Below are positions 6,719 through 15,190 of a stretch of 19,195 nt of DNA, in pieces (the first letter of the stretch is position 1; each line of letters opens with the position of its first letter). Source of the stretch: Planctomycetota bacterium (GTDB taxonomy: Bacteria; Planctomycetota; Phycisphaerae; WQYP01); contig JAKATV010000303.1 in the NCBI GenBank assembly GCA_021818565.1, positions 1-19,195 on the forward strand. The letters run 5' to 3'. The translations under genes were made by a program, and so were the position numbers. Under the pieces are notes generated by a model. The model was not told the DNA's origin. It saw nothing but the letters and a program-made list of their open reading frames with translations, and did no database searches.

Positions 6719-9124
6719 TTAGATTTTTTGCATGACGTACGTCAGTCCCGCATTTCCATGAAATTCTACCCGTCCCGCAGCATCGGCTTTAACCGAAAGG
6801 CCATTGGATATCCGATAGCCCGCATGGGGCGTCAAATGGAATATCTCATACCGAATTTTGCGCTGCCCCGGAATTTGCACAGTAACGCGGTCACGGCCAT
6901 AAGTCACATGTAATTGTCCCACGTGAAAATCGAAGGTGACAGGTTCAATAGGTCGAATCACCACGCGATCCATGTAAACTTCAATACCGTAGCGCATGGT
7001 GCGCATAACCCTGTATACGATCTCAGGATATTCATGATAATAGGGCGTGCGAATACATTGCCCGCGCACGTTATACCGCTCCGTGAGCCAGGTGTTACCC
7101 AACAGATCTCCGCGAATATTGTCGTAGGTTCGGTTGAACATATTGCAATTGGAAATCGTGGGATAGCGATGACGCGCTTTCATATCAAGCCACCAGATGC
7201 GCCCCATGGCGGTGGCCGAGTCCCCGGTATTGCCATGGTAGCAATCCGCAGGGCCATAGTATTTCTCGGAAACCCAGGTACCGCGACCGCCCGGATGTGT
7301 GTGGGGTCCATTATCTAAGCGTGAAAACATGGCCGCCCGCCACGTCGGGTCATCGACCACGCCAAATGCCAGCGCGCCATAATTTCCGTCATAATCCACA
7401 AAGTCCCGGACGGTTCCATTGGTATTACGCTGCGTAACAAAATGATCTTTACCATTCCATAGATGGGCGCGGATGCCTTCGCTGATGGCGTGATGAAGTT
7501 CTCTATAGCGATGTGCTCCGGCCACATCGCCACAAAATTCCGAGACCGGGGCCAGTAACTCCAACAGGCCGACGGTTGCCATATTGGTATCCAGCGTATA
7601 GCCATAGCGAATAAACACATCAATGAACAGAGAACCGGTGAATTTTACCAGCTTAACCTTCGGATCGTAACGCGCCAGCAGCCATTCGACCGCTTTTTTG
7701 ATCAAAGGATAGTGGCTTTTAAGCCAAGGCTCATCCCCGGTACCCAGAGCATAATCCATGCAGGCCATGGCCCAGAACACATTAGGCCCCGATTGCGTGG
7801 CCCCGGAAATTGCAATGTCGGTAGGCACCTTACCGTTAAAGTTGTGCGGGATCTGACCTTCATGGGTCATATATTTACCGCTGCGCTCCACGACCTGTCG
7901 TGCCAGGCGCGCCAGCAATGGGTCCCCCGAATAACTTAACGCCGACACGGTCTCCCATGCGTCGGGATCGAAAAAACTGTTTCCATCACCATAAGGACGG
8001 CCTGGCGTGGCCAGATTCGGATAGGCGGAGCCGGGAATCTGATAACTGCCCATAATACCCGCGGAGCTTCCGTAGATGGTGGTATAAAGCGCTGCCAGAT
8101 CGTTAAATTCCATTGTGATTTCCGGCGGCAAAGTATGCACGGGAAACGCCATATCCGAAGCATACACGCGAAATGCCGTCACGATGCTTCGGCGCGGGGG
8201 CTTGCCGCTTCCGGCCGGATGAATATTTTTTAAGGGGACCCATGAATCCAAAATATTGGACGTTCCGCAAAACACCTGATCCAATCCGCATTCACTACTC
8301 CCCCACTGTGAAACGGTGCCGGAAAACAAATTGCTTTCAAGAATTGCATCAGGCTGTTGCGGCACGATGGAGATGGATCCATTTTCACGATCCATCGTGT
8401 AAAACACGTGTAGCGGACTATGCGAACAGAACGCCTGGGACAAACCCTCTATACGCTGCATATTGCCGCGATCATACAGCGCATTGAAGAACCACTGATT
8501 GCAGCCAAAGCGTAAACGCACCATGTCCGGATGCCGGTCATTGATCATGTGGGTGTGAAGTTGCAATTCAAACCATCGTGCCGCTGGTTCCAGCACGATG
8601 GTCCAATGAGAGATTATCGAAGCACCACCATCCGCAGCCCCGGCAAGATTAATCGGCGGCAAAGTAATTTCGACCCGGTCCATTTTCTTTTTTTGGCCCA
8701 CCGTTACGGCCGACGCGGCTTGGATACGAGGTTCAATAACCGCGCCGTCGGCCGTGACGCCCTCGAGGCGGATGCCGTCACGGCCAAGCAGATTGTTCTG
8801 ATATAAGCCTCGACCGAAAAAATCGGCGGCAAGCTTGGTTATTGCGGCTTTATCGGCATCAAATTCGACATGAATAAAGCCATTCTCCAGAATTGTGTGA
8901 CCGCCGCTCTGTCGGACGTGTACCGGCACCGGTGCAGCGGGCAACGCAACGCTGGTGGAATGCGACAATGCTCTACCGGATGAAGCGAACGCTTCCGGGA
9001 TGTTATGGCGCGAATTTAGAGTAGACGCCATCACCAGGGCAGTCCCAGCGAGTATTTGCCGTCGGCTTAATTGTTTAATCGACGGCAAAGAACCTTCTTT
9101 TTGCCACTGATTGATAGATGACAT
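6719..9124 (-). CDS. Tat-exported (alpha/alpha)6 glycoside hydrolase; candidate sulfoquinovosidase of the operon
   Basis: 801 residues from the ATG at 9124, chosen because GGAGGA lies seven bases upstream. A longer start at 9196 overlaps the aldolase stop by ATGA but has no ribosome site. A twin-arginine signal (SRRQIL, Arg21-Arg22, then a hydrophobic stretch and AFA at ~45-47) predicts Tat export. Residues ~75-330 look like a beta-sandwich N-terminal domain, ~340-690 like a six-hairpin (alpha/alpha)6 barrel, and the rest a short beta cap. Acidic motifs that could be catalytic are FFDPDAWE (384-391) and TWVSEKYY (Glu620). The general architecture resembles clans containing GH63, GH78, GH94 and GH116, but I cannot name the family. 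It is the last gene of the sulfosugar operon, which suggests release of SQ from a glycoside (e.g. sulfoquinovosyl glycerol). Known sulfoquinovosidases are GH31 or GH188; this is neither. The function is inferred from context. Confidence 0.75.
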   Translation of the reverse strand: MSSINQWQKEGSLPSIKQLSRRQILAGTALVMASTLNSRHNIPEAFASSGRALSHSTSVALPAAPVPVHVRQSGGHTILENGFIHVEFDADKAAITKLAADFFGRGLYQNNLLGRDGIRLEGVTADGAVIEPRIQAASAVTVGQKKKMDRVEITLPPINLAGAADGGASIISHWTIVLEPAARWFELQLHTHMINDRHPDMVRLRFGCNQWFFNALYDRGNMQRIEGLSQAFCSHSPLHVFYTMDRENGSISIVPQQPDAILESNLFSGTVSQWGSSECGLDQVFCGTSNILDSWVPLKNIHPAGSGKPPRRSIVTAFRVYASDMAFPVHTLPPEITMEFNDLAALYTTIYGSSAGIMGSYQIPGSAYPNLATPGRPYGDGNSFFDPDAWETVSALSYSGDPLLARLARQVVERSGKYMTHEGQIPHNFNGKVPTDIAISGATQSGPNVFWAMACMDYALGTGDEPWLKSHYPLIKKAVEWLLARYDPKVKLVKFTGSLFIDVFIRYGYTLDTNMATVGLLELLAPVSEFCGDVAGAHRYRELHHAISEGIRAHLWNGKDHFVTQRNTNGTVRDFVDYDGNYGALAFGVVDDPTWRAAMFSRLDNGPHTHPGGRGTWVSEKYYGPADCYHGNTGDSATAMGRIWWLDMKARHRYPTISNCNMFNRTYDNIRGDLLGNTWLTERYNVRGQCIRTPYYHEYPEIVYRVMRTMRYGIEVYMDRVVIRPIEPVTFDFHVGQLHVTYGRDRVTVQIPGQRKIRYEIFHLTPHAGYRISNGLSVKADAAGRVEFHGNAGLTYVMQKI

Positions 9125-9192
9125 GCCCGAGTCCTCCGGAGCCTGAGCCTTATACCAATATCCCGCCAGTCCGTGGGAACGCGACGAGCAAC

Positions 9193-10056
9193 TCATTTGA
9201 TCAGATGGGCTTTGCCCTCGGATCCGACAGCGCGGATAATTTCCTTAACATCCTCCTTGGTGCGGTCTTTACAGGCTCGCATAATTCTCCACGCATGATG
9301 CTCATGGTCCAGGGACTTCGTGTATTCATTGAAGTATCGGATATAGTTCATCCGGAGACCTTCGCCGAAGTTAATTTTCGTCATTCCCGCCTTGACGCTG
9401 CGGGTGATATCGGCCATGGAAACGCCGCAGGTGCCATGGAGCACCAACGGCACGTCGGTGGCTGATCTCATTTGGGAAATTAAACCGAAATCGATGGTCT
9501 TCTGCTCCTTGAAGATGCCATGGGTGGTGCCCACGGCCACGGCCAGTAAATCCACATCCACCATGGAGAGAAATTCCCGTACCTCATGAACACTGGCGGT
9601 GGGCGCTTTGCGCCCCTCCGCATCTGAGCTTTTTATAATATGACCGACTTCAGCTTCTACGCTTACGCCAAGCGGGCGAACCATGTTGATAATTTCACGG
9701 GTTCCCCGGGCATTGGCCTGCAACGGTTGATCGGCATAATCGATCATCACATGCGTAAAGCCGGCCTTTACCGCCCGCTGCACAGAATCCGGGCTTTTCC
9801 CATGATCCAGGGCGATAGAAATCGGCACGGTGGATGCCTGGGCCAGAAATTTTATTAACATGCCCGCATAGTCATAACCACGGTATTCCAGATTCGGCTC
9901 GTAGCATTGGATGATCAGTGGTGACTGAAGTTCCTCCGCCGCCTCAATAATCGCCCGCGTGATATCGTAAGTTCCACCATTGGTATTCAGGGCAGGCACG
10001 GCAAAGCCCTGCTTTATGGCCTGATCACAAATCTGCTTGGAATTCACAAGTTTCAT
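9193..10056 (-). CDS. Class II (Zn) ketose aldolase of the GatY/KbaY/FbaA family with altered phosphate site
   Basis: 287 residues from the ATG at 10056, which has GGAG six bases upstream; a TTG four codons earlier is rejected. The TIM-barrel class II aldolase motifs are present: LDHG (Asp84 acid, His85 zinc), VEAEVG (Glu134), GTTHG (His179 zinc), LHGTCG (His207 zinc) and KINF (Asn229). The residues that normally hold the substrate C1 phosphate differ: the HGxSG serine is Cys210, and the NxDT/NVAT block reads NFGE (Gly231, Glu232). The lyase chemistry should be intact but the substrate may not be a normal DHAP-yielding ketose bisphosphate. It lies 32 bp after the symporter gene and overlaps or abuts the glycosidase gene. 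It may cleave sulfofructose or a related ketose, or recycle carbon from the transaldolase step. Confidence 0.85.
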   Translation of the reverse strand: MKLVNSKQICDQAIKQGFAVPALNTNGGTYDITRAIIEAAEELQSPLIIQCYEPNLEYRGYDYAGMLIKFLAQASTVPISIALDHGKSPDSVQRAVKAGFTHVMIDYADQPLQANARGTREIINMVRPLGVSVEAEVGHIIKSSDAEGRKAPTASVHEVREFLSMVDVDLLAVAVGTTHGIFKEQKTIDFGLISQMRSATDVPLVLHGTCGVSMADITRSVKAGMTKINFGEGLRMNYIRYFNEYTKSLDHEHHAWRIMRACKDRTKEDVKEIIRAVGSEGKAHLIK

Positions 10057-10088
10057 AAAGTTCTCCAAAATAAGGGTTCATTAAACAA

Positions 10089-11588
10089 TTAACAATTAAG
10101 TGGCTCTTCGGCAGCACCAATGTCCGGACTCAGAAGCGACGGCGATTCACCCTCGACCCCCTTGCGCTGCTGTTGCATTACCGTCACGACCTCATGGAAG
10201 CTGCGTTGCGTAGCCGGCGTCAGCGCGCTGACCAAAACATGCCCCGCCACTCCCGCCAGTGTCGGGACAAGCGCGTTATGCAACCATGCTACAGAGGTCG
10301 GCGCAAGCAGTCCCAGAAGTGAAGCCGTCGGGGTTATCACCAGAGCTGCAATAGCGCCCTGCCAGGTCGCACGTTTCCAAAATCGCCCCAGTAAAATAAT
10401 GATCGCCAGACCGCTCATCGTAACCGGGAGAAATTTCACCACAAAACCAACAATCGTTCCGGCATGCATCGCCATGCCAATGGCCACACAAAAAGCTCCG
10501 ACCAGAGTCAATCGCATGGTGAGAAGCGGTCGCTGCGGCAAATGGCCGGTGGCTAACGGATAGATATGCCGCACAAAGAACGTGGTAGCGGTCATCGCGT
10601 TCCAACTGGCACATGAAACAATTCCTGAAGCGATGGAAACCACTACCAGAGCCGCCAACCACGCGGGCAGGACATTCATAACCAGCCAAAGCAGCGCCTC
10701 ATCAGGATCTTTCAGGTGTGGTGCCAGCTTAAATGCATACATACCGGTGATCCCGATAACCACCGAAAAAACTATGACAATAAGACCCGCGATAATCATT
10801 GCGCCGCGCGCACCAGCTTCACTTCTGGCGCTATACATCGTCAGCCGACGCCCAGGATCCGCCACGACGGCCAAGATTAGCGCCACCAGAAGACCGGCGA
10901 CTTTCCATTGACCATAGGAGCCTACGCCCAAAAAGGAAAAATAGGAGGCCGGTACCACATGGCGCAGCCCAACCAGCCCGCCGCTGTGAGCCAAAGCCGA
11001 GTGGGTCAGCACGGCAAATCCACACAACAAAATAATCGCTTGAATAAAGTCGGTATATACCACACTCTTCAGGCCACCGGGAATGGCGATTCCCGCAGCA
11101 ATGCAGCCGGCTATAACAATGCACCAGTGGATGGGAAGCGTCGTAACGGCCGCCAGCACCGCTGCCGCCCCCATAATCTGCACGGTCAACCAGCATAACT
11201 GTGACAGAAACAAGCTGATATTGGAAAATTCCGCGACAATGCGATTGCCGCCGTAGTAGGAAGTAATTTCCTCGCTTAAGGTCATGAATCGATAGCGACG
11301 CATGACCGCGAATCCCAGACCTGTCAGGGCGGTACCCAACCCCAGGCCGATGGGGTAGGCACTGCCCGCCCAACCGTGCTTGTAGGCCAAACCCGAAGCC
11401 CCGACGATAACGCCGGTTCCGATGCAACCAGCGGTAATTGTTCCCGTAAGCACCCAGAATGGAAAGTTTCGTCCGCCAATCATGTAATCAGCCGACTTGG
11501 TCGTTCGGCGCATCCAAAAGCAGGAGAATGCCAGCATTACGCAAGCATACAGAGTCAAACCAATCCCAATGGCGGCATGTGTGCCCAT
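10089..11588 (-). CDS. SSS-family (SLC5) sodium:solute symporter; candidate sulfosugar importer
   Basis: 499 residues with about 13 hydrophobic segments, typical of the LeuT-fold solute:sodium symporters. Family hallmarks seen are the N-terminal TKSADYMIGGRNF block, the unwound first helix GCIGTGVIVGASG, and GGLKSVVYTDFIQA (the GG...TD..Q signature) around residue 170-185. The C-terminal ~50 residues are hydrophilic and cytoplasmic. Start ATG has AGGA seven bases upstream. It is separated from the isomerase gene by 109 bp, the largest gap in the operon, but nothing there looks like a strong terminator. Cargo is inferred from context: sulfoquinovose or a sulfoquinovosyl glycoside. Known SQ importers are MFS, ABC or other types, so this would be an unusual choice. 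Sulfolactate or another operon metabolite is an alternative cargo. Confidence 0.88.
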   Translation of the reverse strand: MGTHAAIGIGLTLYACVMLAFSCFWMRRTTKSADYMIGGRNFPFWVLTGTITAGCIGTGVIVGASGLAYKHGWAGSAYPIGLGLGTALTGLGFAVMRRYRFMTLSEEITSYYGGNRIVAEFSNISLFLSQLCWLTVQIMGAAAVLAAVTTLPIHWCIVIAGCIAAGIAIPGGLKSVVYTDFIQAIILLCGFAVLTHSALAHSGGLVGLRHVVPASYFSFLGVGSYGQWKVAGLLVALILAVVADPGRRLTMYSARSEAGARGAMIIAGLIVIVFSVVIGITGMYAFKLAPHLKDPDEALLWLVMNVLPAWLAALVVVSIASGIVSCASWNAMTATTFFVRHIYPLATGHLPQRPLLTMRLTLVGAFCVAIGMAMHAGTIVGFVVKFLPVTMSGLAIIILLGRFWKRATWQGAIAALVITPTASLLGLLAPTSVAWLHNALVPTLAGVAGHVLVSALTPATQRSFHEVVTVMQQQRKGVEGESPSLLSPDIGAAEEPLNC

Positions 11589-11697
11589 CGAAAAATCCTA
11601 ATAGCGGTACATCGCCGGCGCAATACGCCTCCAAGCAATCACAACTTATTCTGAATGGCACGGACATTGCGCTTCGCTTGCGAATCTCGCCTCGGTT

Positions 11698-13104
11698 CTA
11701 CATAAACTGAATGTTCATGATCTGGGCGAAGCGTTTCAATACTTCCACGTGATGCCCTTCAAAAACGACCACATGATGCGGCATACCCTGGTAGCAAAGA
11801 TCTTCAAACCATTGCCGCGGATCCTGACGCATTAATTGCACCAGGCCATTCGTACCCATCAAATGACGTTTCGGTTGAATTGTCCGGCCTTCACGCGCGG
11901 TAAGGAAATACTTTCCATCGCAGCGCCAGAATCGCATGACCGTCACCGGCATTTTAACGCGCAGTGTGGCTTCAATAACCGCCGGCTTTTTAATATTGAA
12001 ATGCCGCGCAATTACCGGAGCGCCAGGTTCTCCCGGCGGGGCGCACAGCGACATGGGCGCGGCACCGCCATGCCATAGCGTAATAGTATCATCATCATGT
12101 TCCAGCCAATCGGAGAGATAGCAGCGGCCCAGGCCCAGGCTTTCACCAATCCAGGCGGTCACGGCACCATCGGCATCACCCTCGCAGGCCACGGCGCGAC
12201 CTTCGTCGGTAAGCCGGGCGATTCCCAGGTACGGCCACTGGCCGAAATTATTGGGAATTTCCGGCCACTCGCGAATAGTCATGGCATCAAGAGATTCATG
12301 ATCCAAATACCATCGCATGGCCATGTAGAGTCGCGAAGCCATGGGCAAATCATCATCGCTGGTGTCTTTATGCATCAGTCCGGTCGCTTTGATCGTCGCC
12401 ACATCGGCCGCTACTTCCGCATCCTTAAACCCCATCACCACGTCCGCAAATTCCATGAGACTGAATGTTTGAAGTTGCACGCCCAGACCGCGGTGCATCA
12501 CAAATGGATCGGCACCCATGGCAAAATAACCGGGGGCCTGTCCGCCAATAATTCCCAGTCGCAGCTTACGCATTCGACGAATCGTCGCGGCAATCCGCAC
12601 CGCCTCATTGAACCTTCGCTGGGTTCCTGAAGCCGCGGGGTCGCCATAGACCAGATCAAATGAGTGGCCCATTTGCCGCAGTACGGAGGCCCAGCAATGT
12701 ACACCCACCAGAGAGCATGAGCTGATCATATCGCCCTGCGGATTTTCCGGTGTAGCCCAAAGCACCAGCGGATCAGGCCAGAGCTGAGCCAGGGTCGGGG
12801 CAAGACGCCCGTCACCCATGGTGGTTTGCAAGAGCGCGATCACTTCCACGTCCTGCGCCTGGCATGCCGCTACCGCCTCGCGCAAGGAACGGTCATCAAC
12901 CGCCTTTTCCGGCGGTTCAAATACGGTCATATCCATATCGGCTAGCGCGGCTCGAACACGTTTTTCCATCTGCCCGCCCCACGACATATCAAACCCGGGG
13001 CGTCGCCGTCCCAGAAAAATCATGCCCACCGACACCGGTCTGTTCCGGGGCATCATTCCGTCGACCGTCTTTTCAGGAAGTGTTGCCATCTGATGACTAA
13101 TCAT
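11698..13104 (-). CDS. FucI/AraA-fold aldose-ketose isomerase; putative sulfoquinovose isomerase (SftI/SqvD-like)
   Basis: 468 residues of the L-fucose/L-arabinose isomerase-like superfamily. Evidence is the N-terminal Rossmann-like half (VGMIFLGRRRPGFDMSW; LLQTTMGDG around 91-99, LGIIGGQAPGYFAM around 183-196) and the C-terminal metal site: ACEGD (Glu308, Asp310), a conserved-looking SDW (Asp332) and LWHGG (His345). The family isomerises aldoses with Mn. In the sulfo-transaldolase (sulfo-TAL) pathway a member of this family converts sulfoquinovose to 6-deoxy-6-sulfofructose, which fits the neighbours exactly. Its ATG overlaps the aldehyde dehydrogenase stop (ATGA) and has AGGAG seven bases upstream. 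The substrate rests on context; an ordinary sugar isomerase cannot be excluded from sequence alone. Confidence 0.82.
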   Translation of the reverse strand: MISHQMATLPEKTVDGMMPRNRPVSVGMIFLGRRRPGFDMSWGGQMEKRVRAALADMDMTVFEPPEKAVDDRSLREAVAACQAQDVEVIALLQTTMGDGRLAPTLAQLWPDPLVLWATPENPQGDMISSCSLVGVHCWASVLRQMGHSFDLVYGDPAASGTQRRFNEAVRIAATIRRMRKLRLGIIGGQAPGYFAMGADPFVMHRGLGVQLQTFSLMEFADVVMGFKDAEVAADVATIKATGLMHKDTSDDDLPMASRLYMAMRWYLDHESLDAMTIREWPEIPNNFGQWPYLGIARLTDEGRAVACEGDADGAVTAWIGESLGLGRCYLSDWLEHDDDTITLWHGGAAPMSLCAPPGEPGAPVIARHFNIKKPAVIEATLRVKMPVTVMRFWRCDGKYFLTAREGRTIQPKRHLMGTNGLVQLMRQDPRQWFEDLCYQGMPHHVVVFEGHHVEVLKRFAQIMNIQFM

Positions 13105-14528
13105 ACACGCACTCCTAACGAGATATGTTTCGTTTCCATAAAGCCGTCCAAGCCCTCAATTCCCAGTTCCCGTCCCCAGCCGCTCTCCTTCATGCCGCCA
13201 AACGGACACTGGCTGGTTGAGGGAACAGCGTCATTGATGCCGACCGTGCCGGCCTGCAACGATTCCATCAGTCGCATCGCCCGGTCCAGATCCCGTGTGA
13301 AAGCATAGGCTGCAAGACCATAAGGCGATCCATTGGCCAGCGCAACAGCCTCGGCTTCGGTATGAAACGGGCAAACCGGCGCAACGGGCGCAAAGGTCTC
13401 CTCGGACATGCACAAAGCATCCGCCGTGACGTCTGCCAATATCGTAGGTTCCAGAAAACTGCCCTTGCGGTCAAGACGTTTGCCGCCGCATAGAAGCCTG
13501 GCTCCGCGCCGGACTGCGTCGTCAATATGTTCCTGTGCTTTGGCCAAAGCCTCCCCATTGATCAGCGGCCCGATCTGCACGTCTTCTTCCAGACCATCGC
13601 CCACTTTCAAGGCGCGAGCTTTTTTCGTGAATTGCTCAAGGAACGTGGTATACACCGAGCTTTGCACATATATGCGATTCGACGCGATGCAAGACTGACC
13701 GGTGTTACGAAATTTAGTAATCAGAGCACCTTCCACGGCCGCATCCATATCCGCATCTTCAAATATTAATAACGGCGCATGGCCGCCAAGCTCCAGCGAT
13801 AAGGGCTTAATTTGCGCCGCCGCCCCTCGAATCAACGTTCTTCCCACCTCGGTGGATCCGGTGAACGTGATCTTGCGGCATAGCGGATTATCTAAAAATT
13901 CCTGCGCTATATCCGCGGATCGGCCCAATACCAACTGAAAAACTCCCGCGGGCAATTTTGCGGCGTGCACACATTCTGCCAAAGCCAGCGTGCATAGCGG
14001 CGTGGCACTGGCAGGTTTAAGAATAACCGTGCAGCCGGCGGCCAGCGCGGGGGCAACTTTCCGAAGCGCCAGTACGAGAGGAAAATTCCATGGACTAATT
14101 GCGGCCACAACGCCGATCGGCGTTTTTATGACCAGATGCCGTTTGCCGGGAACCTGATGCGGAATTGTTCGGCCGTATATGCGGCGGGCCTCCTGGGCAA
14201 ACCAGCGCAAGTGATCTACGGACATGGCAAGCTCACCGCGGCTTTGCGCCAGAGGCTTGCCATTCTCCATGGTAATGGTGCGGGCGATTTCATCACCGCG
14301 CCGCTGGAGTTCGTCGGCGATTTTTTCCAGGAATTCGCCGCGCTGCTTACCCGGTATTTCGCGCCACTGCTGAAAAGCTCGATGCGCATGTGTAATTGCC
14401 TGCCCCACAGCGGCACGGTCAATGGTGCATACCTCGTTGAAGGTGTCGCCAAGAGCCGGGTTCACGACGTTTATTTTCGTCTGCGTGTGCACCCATTGCC
14501 CATTGAGATAAAGCGGTAAAGCGGTCAT
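13101..14528 (-). CDS. GabD-like aldehyde dehydrogenase; putative sulfolactaldehyde dehydrogenase
   Basis: 475 residues, full-length NAD(P)-dependent aldehyde dehydrogenase of the succinate-semialdehyde (GabD) subfamily. Catalytic elements are SPWNFP (Asn148), VILKPAS (Lys171), the nucleotide loop FTGSTEVG (222-229), LELGGH (Glu246) and RNTGQSC (nucleophile Cys280). The second cysteine of the SSADH CxC pair is Ala282, so redox disulfide control is not expected. GabD-like enzymes oxidise 3-sulfolactaldehyde to 3-sulfolactate in sulfo-ED and sulfo-TAL bacteria, and this one overlaps the transaldolase stop by ATGA and the isomerase start by ATGA. AAGGTG lies eight bases upstream of the ATG. Succinate semialdehyde remains a formal alternative. 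Confidence 0.88.
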   Translation of the reverse strand: MTALPLYLNGQWVHTQTKINVVNPALGDTFNEVCTIDRAAVGQAITHAHRAFQQWREIPGKQRGEFLEKIADELQRRGDEIARTITMENGKPLAQSRGELAMSVDHLRWFAQEARRIYGRTIPHQVPGKRHLVIKTPIGVVAAISPWNFPLVLALRKVAPALAAGCTVILKPASATPLCTLALAECVHAAKLPAGVFQLVLGRSADIAQEFLDNPLCRKITFTGSTEVGRTLIRGAAAQIKPLSLELGGHAPLLIFEDADMDAAVEGALITKFRNTGQSCIASNRIYVQSSVYTTFLEQFTKKARALKVGDGLEEDVQIGPLINGEALAKAQEHIDDAVRRGARLLCGGKRLDRKGSFLEPTILADVTADALCMSEETFAPVAPVCPFHTEAEAVALANGSPYGLAAYAFTRDLDRAMRLMESLQAGTVGINDAVPSTSQCPFGGMKESGWGRELGIEGLDGFMETKHISLGVRV

Positions 14529-15172
14529 GACGCCGGCACCTTTTTCCAGTCATTGAGAAACATTTCAATGCCAATATCCGTCAAGGGGTGCTGGTACAAC
14601 TGCTGGAGCACATCAAAACTCATCGTGCATATCTCAGCACCCGCAAGCGCGGCTTCCAATACATGTATCGGATGACGCACGGCCGCCACGATAATCTCGG
14701 TCTCGAATCCGTAATTACTGTAAATAGTCTTGATCTGCCGGACCAGATCCATTCCCACATGTCCCACGGCATCAAGCCGGCCGACGAAAGGACTAATGTA
14801 AGTGGCACCGCATTTGGCGGCCAACATCGCCTGCAACGGCGAGAACGTGACGGTGACGTTCGTCTTAATGCCCTCGGAAGACAACGCCTTCACCGCCTTG
14901 AGACCCTCTTTCATCAGGGGGACTTTGACCACAACATTTTTATGAAAGGTTGCCAGCTTTCGGCCTTCGGCAACAATTTCGTCGGCGTTAAGACTAAGCG
15001 TTTCCAGACTTACCGGCCCATCCACCAGAGAGCAAATTTCTCGATAGACATCCGCCGCAGGACGTCCGGTTTTAGACACATGGGTCGGATTGGTAGTTAC
15101 ACCATCCAGAATGCCCCAGCTACGTACTTCACGGATTTGCGCTACATCAGCGGTATCCAAGAATAGTTTCAT
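14525..15172 (-). CDS. Short (TalC-type) transaldolase; putative sulfofructose transaldolase (SftT/SqvA-like)
   Basis: 215 residues, TIM-barrel class I aldolase of the short transaldolase group. Visible key residues are Asp6 (LDTADV), Asn28 (TTNPT), Glu57 (SLETLS), Schiff-base Lys83 (VVVKVP), Thr109 region (NVTVTFSP), Phe129 (ISPFVGR) and Arg132. Glu57 and Phe129 are the transaldolase pair; fructose-6-phosphate aldolase has Gln and Tyr there. In the sulfo-TAL pathway this type of enzyme moves the three-carbon glycerone unit of sulfofructose to glyceraldehyde 3-phosphate, giving fructose 6-phosphate and sulfolactaldehyde with no kinase. It is embedded in the sulfonate operon with ATGA coupling to the next gene and a GGAAGGAA site upstream. 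A pentose-phosphate transaldolase is the alternative. Confidence 0.88.
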   Translation of the reverse strand: MKLFLDTADVAQIREVRSWGILDGVTTNPTHVSKTGRPAADVYREICSLVDGPVSLETLSLNADEIVAEGRKLATFHKNVVVKVPLMKEGLKAVKALSSEGIKTNVTVTFSPLQAMLAAKCGATYISPFVGRLDAVGHVGMDLVRQIKTIYSNYGFETEIIVAAVRHPIHVLEAALAGAEICTMSFDVLQQLYQHPLTDIGIEMFLNDWKKVPAS

Positions 15173-15190
15173 ACCATTTTCCTTCCAGTT

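Noticed and set aside
14525..15172. Fructose-6-phosphate aldolase (FSA) rather than transaldolase
   Set aside because: Glu57 and Phe129 are transaldolase-type; FSA would have Gln and Tyr.
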